NCBI GenBank assembly: GCA_903930345.1
Contig: CAIYYI010000006.1
Location: forward strand, 1-47,777
Reading direction: 5' to 3'
DNA length: 47,777 bases
Origin: an uncultured Verrucomicrobiota bacterium
GTDB lineage: Bacteria; Verrucomicrobiota; Verrucomicrobiia; Limisphaerales; CAIYYI01
Under the pieces are notes generated by a model. It was given only the letters and a program-made list of their open reading frames with translations. It was not told where the DNA came from and did no database searches. The first letter of the stretch is position 1. Each line of letters starts with the position of its first letter. Below, in pieces: positions 16,424-23,761 of this stretch. The position numbers were made by a program, and so were the translations under genes.

Positions 16424-16783
16424 AGCATGGTCATCATCCTTTTTGGAATACTCGTTTGTCGCCGCATCCTTTCGACCTTTATTGTAAATCGACCACACTA
16501 TCAAGCCGACAACGCCTCCAATGATGAAAAGAAATAACACACCACCAGCATCTGCGCGCGCATGGCCGCCCAAAAGAACTGTGATAAATGCGAGAATGAC
16601 AAACATCACCAGGCAACCGCAGCCACCTTTTACAAAAGCTGAGCCGCTGCCAGCGGTAGGCGCGGTTGATGATGAGGCCTGAAGTGGTTTGGTTTGAGTC
16701 GGAGTCTGCGTGCCCCCTGCGCACTTCCAACAGCTATCGAAATCATTTTCGATGCTCTCTTTGCATTTTGGACAGATCCACAT
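16418..16783 (-). CDS. Small zinc-ribbon membrane protein
   Basis: 121 residues from the ATG at 16783. It begins MWICPKCKESIENDFDSCWKCAGG, a CPKC...CWKC zinc ribbon, then a Thr/Ser/Pro linker. Two hydrophobic segments follow (CGCLVMFVILAFITVLLGG and GGVLFLFIIGGVVGLIVWSIY), and the tail is charged (KGRKDAATNEYSKKDDDHAA). The frame is open further upstream, but that part overlaps the neighbouring gene and lacks protein-like features. Its stop lies in the attC-like core box. Zinc-ribbon membrane proteins of this type have no fixed function. Confidence 0.75.
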   Translation of the reverse strand: MWICPKCKESIENDFDSCWKCAGGTQTPTQTKPLQASSSTAPTAGSGSAFVKGGCGCLVMFVILAFITVLLGGHARADAGGVLFLFIIGGVVGLIVWSIYNKGRKDAATNEYSKKDDDHAA

Positions 16784-16809
16784 GGCGTGCGCGTAATGCT
16801 GTCCACAGT

Positions 16810-17043
16810 CTAAGCTGAGACACGTGCGGGGCGCACACGGCGCTTCCGAGTCACGGGAGACACTGGAGCACCACCTGTTGTCTCCGGCGTTTTGTTCGGG
16901 CCGGTTGGCAGCCAATGTTTGGCCTTCCGTTCGGCGGTGGCGTGGCTCTTCGCCCACGCGAAGAACTTGTGTAGATCGAAATCAAAATCGGCGGCCACGG
17001 CAGCTCTGGCATCCCGGACTTCTTGAACAATGGGGTCTTTCAT
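16810..17043 (-). CDS. Small MKDPIV-type protein, possibly antitoxin-like
   Basis: 77 residues beginning MKDPIVQEVRDARAAVAADFDFDLHKFFAWAKSH. This start resembles a widespread family of short proteins, typically MKDPIVxEVRxxR...FxxDLxxI, often encoded beside toxin-antitoxin or other accessory genes. No partner toxin is seen here. A promoter with a perfect TATAAT lies about 84 bases upstream, and the zinc-ribbon gene starts 27 bases after its stop. The C-terminal half (after about residue 43) is basic and low-complexity. Antitoxin function is speculation. Confidence 0.55.
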   Translation of the reverse strand: MKDPIVQEVRDARAAVAADFDFDLHKFFAWAKSHATAERKAKHWLPTGPNKTPETTGGAPVSPVTRKRRVRPARVSA

Positions 17044-17126
17044 ATCTGGGGTTTGGTGAGGAGTTCAGGCGTGCAAATCACGGGCATGTGAAGGTGGTGG
17101 TAAGTAAATCGTCTCCATCGACTGTG

Positions 17127-17154
17127 ATTATACCAGACAATTGATCTTCGTAAA
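17127..17154 (-). promoter_or_regulatory. Sigma-70-type promoter for the small gene pair
   Basis: On the minus strand, TTTACG (17154-17149), a 16-base spacer and TATAAT (17132-17127), with TGG directly before the -10 as an extended element. It faces the 77-residue gene and the zinc-ribbon gene. The -10 is a perfect consensus in GC-rich DNA. Confidence 0.6.
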
Positions 17155-17332
17155 GCGCCCTGCTCGGCGATTGCCCAAACTGCAATAATTAACATGCCTT
17201 TCGTTCGCTGCAATCGGTGGCAGGGCTTTCATTAGGACGGCGATATTGGAGCGGCAATCCCGCGTTGGCAATGACAAATGGAAGGGTGAAGAAATGACTA
17301 CGGGACCATGGACCATGGGACAAAAACAGACG

Positions 17333-17368
17333 GGGACGGCTCGGTCCCGCGTGCGGGACCCCACCGGG
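17333..17368. repeat. Palindromic dispersed element, copy 3
   Basis: Starts GGGACGGCTCGG and ends CCCACCGGG, with an inner perfect hairpin GGTCCCGC-gt-GCGGGACC. It is preceded by the short duplicated motif GGACCAT at 17303-17321, much as copy 1 is preceded by a tandem heptamer array. Confidence 0.75.
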
Positions 17369-17604
17369 TTTTGGCCTCACCAGCGTCTGGTACATGGGAC
17401 CGCGCGGAGGGGTGTGGGATGGGCGAGCTGAGCTGGGCCTTGGCCTGGGTGGATTGGTTCCACTTCGAGATAACGAACCGGACTATGGGTTGGGACCGTT
17501 ACGGCGAGTTAACCGCACCAAACCCTGGGTTGACCCCTTAAATGGTATTTTGTTGGGCTAACAGGCTTGCGCCCCGCCCCGGCTGGCCGCATTCTATTGG
17601 CCCT

Positions 17605-20340
17605 ATGAAATCGCCCGGCTTTCTTGTGCTTGGATTAGCTCTGTCCGGCCTCCTGCTCGCCTCCGCTGGCGCCCGGGCCGCCTTCTGCCCGGATCATCTC
17701 GTCTGTGAACAGGAGTCATCTCCGATCGCGGTCGAGGCGGTTGCCCCACGCCTGAGCTGGCAGCTCCCGCCCGGCGGCGTCCGGGGTCGGGCCCAAACCG
17801 CCTGGCAGGTACTGGCCGCCTCCCGGCCCAAGGACTTGCGTGAGGGCCGGGCCGATCTGTGGGACAGCGGTCGAGTGGATTCTCCGAAATCCGTGCTTGT
17901 GCCGTACGGCGGCAAACCGCTGGGATCACGCACGCAGGTGTGGTGGCAGGTGCGGATCTGGGACCAGACCGGGCGCGCCTCAGGGTGGAGCGAACCGGCG
18001 TTGTTCGGCATGGGTTTGAACCGGCCGGAGGATTGGTCCGCGCGGTGGATCGGGGAACCGGCCGGAGTCACCAACCAGCCGCTGCCGCTGTTCCGCCGGG
18101 AGTTTGAGGCGGTCCAGCCCGTGCGCCGGGCGGTGGCGTATGTGTGCGGTTTGGGTCAGTATGAGTTCCGTTTGAACGGGCAGCGGGTGGGGGAGGAGGT
18201 CATGGATCCCGCCTGGTCGAACTACCGGCGCACCTGCTATTACCGCGCCTATGACGTCACCAAGCTGGTGGTCCGGGGGCGCAACGCCGCCGGCCTGATG
18301 CTGGGGCGCGGCATGTACGATGTGCCGGGCGGGCGTTACACCAAGTTCAAAGGGTCGTTCGGCCCCCTGATGGCCATCGTGCAACTGGAGCTGGAGTTCC
18401 AGGATGGCTCCCGCGCGGTGGTGGAAACGGATGAGGCGTGGCAGACCGCGCCCGGCCCCATCACCTTCTCCTGCATCTATGGCGGCGAGGATTACGACGC
18501 CCGCCGGGAGCAGCCGGGCTGGGATCGGCCGGGGTTCAGACCAACCGGCTGGCTGGCGGCCCGGCTGCTGCCGGGGCCGGGCGGGCAACTGCGCGCAGCG
18601 GTGGCCCCGCCGGTGCGGGTACAGGAAACCGTCCTGACGCAGCGCGTGACCGAGCCGAAGCCCGGCGTGCAGGTGCATGATCTGGGCCGCAACCTGTCCG
18701 GGTGGCCGCGCCTCGTGGTCAGCGGCCCGGCGGGCAGCGTGGTGAAGCTGGTGCCGGGGGAACTGCTCGACCAGCGGGGGCTGGTGAACCAGCGCAGCTC
18801 GGGCGGGCCGGTTTCCTTCGCCTACACGCTCAAAGGGAACGGGCGCGAGACATGGTCGCCCCGGTTTTCCTATTACGGCTTCCGGTATTTGCAGGTGGAG
18901 GGGGCCTGCCCCGCCGGCACCCCGGCGGCGCAGCGGGCGGGGCGTCCGCTGATCGAGGAGCTGGGCGGGCAGTTCCTGTATGGCTCCGCGCCCGTGGCAG
19001 GCGCCTTTGAATGTTCGGATGCCACCCTCAACCGCATTCACCAGCTCATCCTGGCGGCGATCCGATGCAATCTGCAAAGCGTGCTCACCGATTGTCCGCA
19101 CCGTGAAAAGCTGGGCTGGTTGGAGGTCTCCCACCTGCTGGGGCGCGGGATCATGTACAACTTCCAGGCCGCGCGCTTCTATGCCAAGGTGAGCCGGGAC
19201 ATGGGCGAGGCGCAGTTGGACGACGGGCTGGTGCCGGACATCGCCCCGGAATTCACGGTGTTCAGCGGCGGGTTCCGCGATTCGCCCGAATGGGGCAGCG
19301 CCAGCGTGCTGAACCCGTGGCAGGTTTATGAGATGTATGGGGATGCCGGCCTGCTGACGGAGCATTACCCCGTAATGACCCGCTACGTGGAATATCTGGC
19401 GGGGAAGGCCACGGGTCACATCGTGGCGCACGGGCTGGGGGATTGGTATGACATCGGCCCGCGCGGCCCCGGCCCATCGCAGCTCACCAGCAAGGGCCTC
19501 ACCTCCACAGCCATTTATCACGCCGATCTCATGGTGCTGGCCGAGGCCGCACGCCTCACCGGCCGGGAGGCGGAACACCGGGCCTTCACCGAACGGGCGG
19601 CAACCGTGAGGGCGGCGTTCAACGCCCGGTTTTTCAAGGCGGACACGGCCAGCTACGACCAGGGCAGCCAGACTGCGCAAGCCATGCCGCTGGTGCTGGG
19701 GCTGGCGGCGGCAGAGCACCGGGGCGCGGTGTTGCAGCGCCTGGTCAGCGGGATTGAGACCAACGGTTTCCGGGTGACGGCGGGGGATGTCGGTTTCATG
19801 TATCTGGTGCGGGCGCTGACGGATGGCGGTCGCGCGGACCTGGTGCACGCCCTCGTGACACAGACCAACGGACCCGGCTACGTGGACCAGTTGCGCAAAG
19901 GGGCCACGACGCTCACCGAGGCCTGGGATGCCAACCCCTCCAGCTCGCAGAACCACTGCATGCTGGGGCACGCGGAGGAGTGGTTTTACCAGGGGCTGGC
20001 CGGCCTGCGCCCGGACCCGGCCGGGCCCGGCTTCCGCCAGTTCATCGTGGCCCCGGCGGTGGTCAACGGTTTGGCATGGGTGCGGGCCCACCACGATGCG
20101 CCGACGGGGCGCATCCGCTCCGCCTGGCGCCGCCAGGGGACGGCGGTGGAGTACGAGGTGGAAGTGCCGCCCAACAGCCGGGCCACCGTGATCCTCCCGG
20201 TGCGCGCGGGCACGGAAGTGCGGGAAGGGCGTCGGCCGCTGGCATCGGGAAATGGGGTTTCCGTCCTCAGCCGCAGCCATCAGCAGATCACGCTGTCCGT
20301 GACATCGGGCACTTACCGATTCACGGCCGAGCGGCCTTGA
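17605..20340 (+). CDS. Secreted alpha-L-rhamnosidase, GH78
   Basis: 911 residues from the ATG at 17605, with a signal peptide ending ASAGARAAF. Domains in order: an N-terminal fibronectin-like sandwich (PRLSWQLPPGGVRGRAQTAWQV), a CBM67/N-domain (AYVCGLGQYEFRLNGQRVGEEVMDPAWSNYRR), a beta-domain, the catalytic alpha6/alpha6 barrel and a C-terminal sandwich. The barrel motif is DCPHREKLGWLE (496-507), holding the conserved Asp and the candidate general acid Glu501. DWYDIGPRGPG and TLTEAWDANPSSSQNHCMLGH are typical of the active site. It hydrolyses terminal alpha-L-rhamnose, for example from rhamnogalacturonan or glycosides. The 3' end overlaps the convergent gene by 28 bases. Confidence 0.92.
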   Translation: MKSPGFLVLGLALSGLLLASAGARAAFCPDHLVCEQESSPIAVEAVAPRLSWQLPPGGVRGRAQTAWQVLAASRPKDLREGRADLWDSGRVDSPKSVLVPYGGKPLGSRTQVWWQVRIWDQTGRASGWSEPALFGMGLNRPEDWSARWIGEPAGVTNQPLPLFRREFEAVQPVRRAVAYVCGLGQYEFRLNGQRVGEEVMDPAWSNYRRTCYYRAYDVTKLVVRGRNAAGLMLGRGMYDVPGGRYTKFKGSFGPLMAIVQLELEFQDGSRAVVETDEAWQTAPGPITFSCIYGGEDYDARREQPGWDRPGFRPTGWLAARLLPGPGGQLRAAVAPPVRVQETVLTQRVTEPKPGVQVHDLGRNLSGWPRLVVSGPAGSVVKLVPGELLDQRGLVNQRSSGGPVSFAYTLKGNGRETWSPRFSYYGFRYLQVEGACPAGTPAAQRAGRPLIEELGGQFLYGSAPVAGAFECSDATLNRIHQLILAAIRCNLQSVLTDCPHREKLGWLEVSHLLGRGIMYNFQAARFYAKVSRDMGEAQLDDGLVPDIAPEFTVFSGGFRDSPEWGSASVLNPWQVYEMYGDAGLLTEHYPVMTRYVEYLAGKATGHIVAHGLGDWYDIGPRGPGPSQLTSKGLTSTAIYHADLMVLAEAARLTGREAEHRAFTERAATVRAAFNARFFKADTASYDQGSQTAQAMPLVLGLAAAEHRGAVLQRLVSGIETNGFRVTAGDVGFMYLVRALTDGGRADLVHALVTQTNGPGYVDQLRKGATTLTEAWDANPSSSQNHCMLGHAEEWFYQGLAGLRPDPAGPGFRQFIVAPAVVNGLAWVRAHHDAPTGRIRSAWRRQGTAVEYEVEVPPNSRATVILPVRAGTEVREGRRPLASGNGVSVLSRSHQQITLSVTSGTYRFTAERP

Positions 20341-22376
20341 GGCGGTTGGGCCGTGTACGGGGCAATTTCCCCCTCCACGGCCAGCCATTTCACCACCGCC
20401 CAGTCCGCGCCGGTGTTGTCCAGTGTCACCCGGTGCCGCCCCGGCGGCACCGTCACAGCAAAGGCCTCATCGAATTCCTGGGCGGCGCTGTCGTTTTTGC
20501 CATCCCGGTCCCTCAGGTCCAGCACACCGGCCGGTCGGCCATCCACCTGCCATTCCAAGCGCGCCCCCTGGGTGGCGACGGCGGCCACCTGCGCCCGCAG
20601 CCTGCCGCCCTTGGGCAGGTTGACCAGGAAGGTGGGCGGGTTGCGCAGGTGCTGGTGCAACCGGCCCTGAAGCAGGCCGCTGAGCGCCCAAAGGTCCTCC
20701 ACCCAGCCTTCCGGGTTCACCATGAATTCGTTGCGCTCCGGGCGCGCCCATTGGGCCTGGAGGGTCATGCGGTGCCCGGCCATTTTCACGGCGGGTAGGC
20801 TGGGATAATCCAGAATCGCCACGGCGTAGGCCTCCAGGGTCGGCAGCGTGACGGCCAGGGTGTTCCCGGCCACCGCCGTGCGCACCGGGCGGAGGCCGCT
20901 CCAATCAGGCGACACCGCCCCTGCGCTTTTGGGCGGCAAGCCGAGGGGCAGCCGCACCGTGACATTGCTGCGGGTGACCAGCGCGCCCGGCACCGACTGG
21001 CGGTTGATGACGTGGAGCACCAGCGCGGGCGGGGATTCCCGCTGCCACAGCGCCAGGCTCAATCCGGGGTCCGGGGTGGTGAGGGGCTCAAAACCGAGCA
21101 GCCGCCCCTGCAGATACAGGTCGCGGTGCCGCTGGTAAAACGAAGTCTGGCGGATGATCTCCTCCATCAGCCCATCGGACTCGGCATCCGGTCCCCACGG
21201 GCCATCCACGGGAAAGCCGAAGCGGGCGCCGGCGGCGTAAATCTCCGCCGCGCGGGTGCGCAGCCAGAGGCGGCGATCGGCGACCGGCACCTCCACCCAG
21301 GGGAAGCCGTTGAACCCCCAATCGTGGAAGAAAACCACCGGCACCCGCCGGCCCGCCAGGCTGCAACCGGCGGCCACGGTGGAGTGCCAGGCTTCCAACT
21401 GGTTCTCCGCCAAATCCACGCGGCCGGCGCGGGTCCGCCACAGGCCCCACACCCCCAGCATCTGCAAATCCACGTGGCGCGTCAGCCCGTTGCCGCTGAT
21501 CCAGACCGGCCGGCCACGGGATTGGGCGTGCGCGCGGATGCGGGTGGTCAGCTCCCGCCAGGCCTGATCATCCCGCGCCACCCGGAACTCCTGCCAGAGC
21601 TTCGCCAGCGGATTTTGGGCGGCGTGCGGCGCGTTGGCATGTCCCGTGCGCAGCAGATAGGCGCGGTAGAGAAAACTGTTGAGTGTGCCATCCGGGCACT
21701 CGTCGCGGTTGGTCAGACCAATGCCATAAATGCTCTGCCAGCGGGGGTCGTTGGCCGGCCACGCCGTCTGCCCGGGCAGGAACCGGCGGAAATCCGCGAT
21801 GGCGTAATCGTCAAAGCCCTCGTCCGGTCCGAGCACGGCGTTGATCTCATCCATGAACAGGTAATCCGCCCCGGCATCCATCTGCCGGCGGCACCAGGAG
21901 AACAGGTAGTCGCGGTAGGCCGGGTTGGAGAGCGAGCCGTGGCGCACCCCGTTCTGGCCCCAGGCTTTGACCAGTTCGCCGCGCGGCCCGCGCGTGGCCA
22001 GATCCTCCCACTGCTCCCGCCGCAGCCCGTTCTCGCCATCGTACAGGGCGCTGCACGTGATGCCCGCCCCGAACAGCGCCCCCGCCCCGTGCGCGGCGGC
22101 CGGCTGGTGCCTCACCTGCTCGTAGTCGATCGCCCGGCTCCATTTGAACCAGCCACGAATCCAGACGTCGGAGCCGGCCTGCCGGGCGAGGTCAAGGTCG
22201 GCGTCCTTTTGGATGACCTCGTGAACGGAATAGACCAGGGCATCCTGAATGTTTGTGACCGGCCGGGCGCGGTGCAATTCGGGGGGGAAGACAGCCCCGG
22301 GGGCGGGCAGGGGACGGACAAAAAAGGCCAGCAGGGCGAACCCTGCTGACCATGTGAAGGCGTGAAATCGGCTCAA
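20313..22376 (-). CDS. Secreted hydrolase-like protein of unrecognised family
   Basis: 687 residues. The only suitable start is a TTG at 22376, five bases after the aminotransferase stop, followed by a signal-like leader (FALLAFFVRPLPAPGAV). The central part reads like a TIM-barrel glycosidase. DVWIRGWFKW, GAGITCSALYDGENG, the YLFMDEINAV segment with acidic residues at a strand end, and RPVWISGNGL support this, as does PVVFFHDWGFNGFPW. The C-terminus (about 560-680) resembles a malectin or carbohydrate-binding module (VTVPPGRHRVTLDNTGADWAVVKWLAVEG). No catalogued family could be named. Position against a rhamnosidase suggests polysaccharide turnover. Confidence 0.65.
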   Translation of the reverse strand: MSRFHAFTWSAGFALLAFFVRPLPAPGAVFPPELHRARPVTNIQDALVYSVHEVIQKDADLDLARQAGSDVWIRGWFKWSRAIDYEQVRHQPAAAHGAGALFGAGITCSALYDGENGLRREQWEDLATRGPRGELVKAWGQNGVRHGSLSNPAYRDYLFSWCRRQMDAGADYLFMDEINAVLGPDEGFDDYAIADFRRFLPGQTAWPANDPRWQSIYGIGLTNRDECPDGTLNSFLYRAYLLRTGHANAPHAAQNPLAKLWQEFRVARDDQAWRELTTRIRAHAQSRGRPVWISGNGLTRHVDLQMLGVWGLWRTRAGRVDLAENQLEAWHSTVAAGCSLAGRRVPVVFFHDWGFNGFPWVEVPVADRRLWLRTRAAEIYAAGARFGFPVDGPWGPDAESDGLMEEIIRQTSFYQRHRDLYLQGRLLGFEPLTTPDPGLSLALWQRESPPALVLHVINRQSVPGALVTRSNVTVRLPLGLPPKSAGAVSPDWSGLRPVRTAVAGNTLAVTLPTLEAYAVAILDYPSLPAVKMAGHRMTLQAQWARPERNEFMVNPEGWVEDLWALSGLLQGRLHQHLRNPPTFLVNLPKGGRLRAQVAAVATQGARLEWQVDGRPAGVLDLRDRDGKNDSAAQEFDEAFAVTVPPGRHRVTLDNTGADWAVVKWLAVEGEIAPYTAQPPQGRSAVNR

Positions 22377-22381
22377 ATGAT

Positions 22382-23473
22382 TCAGCCCAACTGGCCCAAC
22401 CCCTTGTCCAGGGCCGCGTACAGTTGTTTCATGGTGGCTTCCGTTTCGTCGCCCATGTTGGACAACCGGAATGTGGTGCCCTTGATTTTGCCGTAGCCGC
22501 CGTCAATCAGGATCCCCTGATCCTTGACCAGCTTCTGGAGCTTGGCGACATCCACGACGCGCCCGCCCGGCCGGGCCCCGTTGCTCACGCAGGTGAGGGT
22601 CACGGATTCATAGCCTTTTTCCGGGAAGAGGTTGAAGCCCTGGCCCGCCGCCCAATCGCGCGTCATCTGGGCGAGACGGGCGTGCCGGGCGAACCGGTTT
22701 TCGAGGCCTTCCGCCGCGAAGTCCTCCAGCTTGGAGGCCAGCGCATAGACGTGGCCGATGCTCGGCGTGCTCGGGGTCATGCTCTGTTCCGCGTTCTTCT
22801 GGAACTCCACGAAGTCGAAGTAATACCCGCGATCCTTCATGGTGGCCGCCTTCGCCAGGGCCGCCGGTGAGCAGACGAACACGGCCAGACCGGGCGGCAT
22901 GGCAAACGCCTTCTGCGTCCCCGCCAGCAGCACGTCCAAGCCGAGCGCATCAAAGTCAATCTTCGTCCCGCTCATGGAGCTGACGGCATCGACGATGAAC
23001 ATGACGTCCGGATACTTCTGCTTCAGGGCGGCGATCTCGGCGAGCGGGCTCATCACGCCGGTGGAAGTCTCATTGTGGATCAGGGTGAGGGCGTCAAACT
23101 GGCCGGTGGCCAGTTTTTTATCCACCTCTTCGGCCCGGATGGGGGAACCCCAGGGCACCTGCAGAGCCTCGGCCTCCTTGCCACACCGTTTGGAGACATC
23201 CAGCCATTTGTCGGAGAAGGCCCCGCACATGCAGTTGAGGACCTTTTTAGACACCAGATTGCGAATGGCCCCTTCCATCACGCCCCAGGCGGAGGAGGTG
23301 CTCAGGTAAACCAATTGCCTGGTGGAGAGCAGCCCTTGGAGTTGAGGTTGGATTTTCGCATAGAGATCTTTGAAGCCCTGACCGCGATGGCCAATCATTG
23401 GCTGGCAAAACGCGCGAAAGGTTTTCTCGCTGACCTCCACCGGACCCGGTATGTGCAATTTGACGTGTGCCAT
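22382..23473 (-). CDS. Class V aminotransferase (alanine-glyoxylate / serine-pyruvate type)
   Basis: PLP enzyme of 363 residues, cytoplasmic. It begins MAHVKLHIPGPVEVSEKTFRAFCQPMIGHRG, matching the IPGPT/P-V start and GHR motif of the AGXT/SGAT group. LIHNETSTGVMSPL and the PLP-aspartate strand FIVDAVSSMSG follow. The Schiff-base lysine is in GTQKAFAMPPG. The C-terminal substrate arginine lies in TFRLSNMGDE. It could transaminate serine, alanine or phosphoserine with glyoxylate, pyruvate or 2-oxoglutarate. The family is clear, the substrate is not. The uncharacterised secreted gene follows five bases downstream. Confidence 0.88.
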   Translation of the reverse strand: MAHVKLHIPGPVEVSEKTFRAFCQPMIGHRGQGFKDLYAKIQPQLQGLLSTRQLVYLSTSSAWGVMEGAIRNLVSKKVLNCMCGAFSDKWLDVSKRCGKEAEALQVPWGSPIRAEEVDKKLATGQFDALTLIHNETSTGVMSPLAEIAALKQKYPDVMFIVDAVSSMSGTKIDFDALGLDVLLAGTQKAFAMPPGLAVFVCSPAALAKAATMKDRGYYFDFVEFQKNAEQSMTPSTPSIGHVYALASKLEDFAAEGLENRFARHARLAQMTRDWAAGQGFNLFPEKGYESVTLTCVSNGARPGGRVVDVAKLQKLVKDQGILIDGGYGKIKGTTFRLSNMGDETEATMKQLYAALDKGLGQLG

Positions 23474-23761
23474 AAATTTGAAAACTTGCGGCCCGATTTT
23501 TCACGGTCGCGCCCGGAAGGCAAGCCGGAGTTTTCCGCGTGCCTGGGTGATTGTAGCTTATCATTCTGTGCTCCAGTCATTTATGAAGTTAATTATTCCT
23601 CCGGCCACCGCCCGGCCCGATGGGCCTCCGAAATGGGTGACCCTGCCCGGGGTCCGCCCAACCCACGGCTTGCATCCCCCGCAGCTTCCCCTTACCTTGC
23701 GGGCCATGGCCATCAGTCAACCCGGAACCAGAAAAGACTTTGCCTTGGCAGAGCGACCATA

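Larger units (their letters stand above)
17044..17604. other. Non-coding stretch with promoter and repeats
   Basis: 561 bases without a supportable gene. From left to right it holds the leader and promoter of the small gene pair, about 150 bases with no recognised signal, the motif GGACCATGGACCATGGGAC (17303-17321) and palindromic element copy 3 (17333-17368). The upstream region of the GH78 gene follows. Frames here lack protein-like composition. Confidence 0.6.

Noticed and set aside
16784..16809. Second attC-like site between the two small genes
   Set aside because: The gap is only 26 bases and has no paired core boxes; too short to be an attC.
17980..20388. Minus-strand frame of 802 codons over the GH78 gene
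   Set aside because: Low-complexity His/Arg/Gly composition with no domain; shadow of the rhamnosidase.
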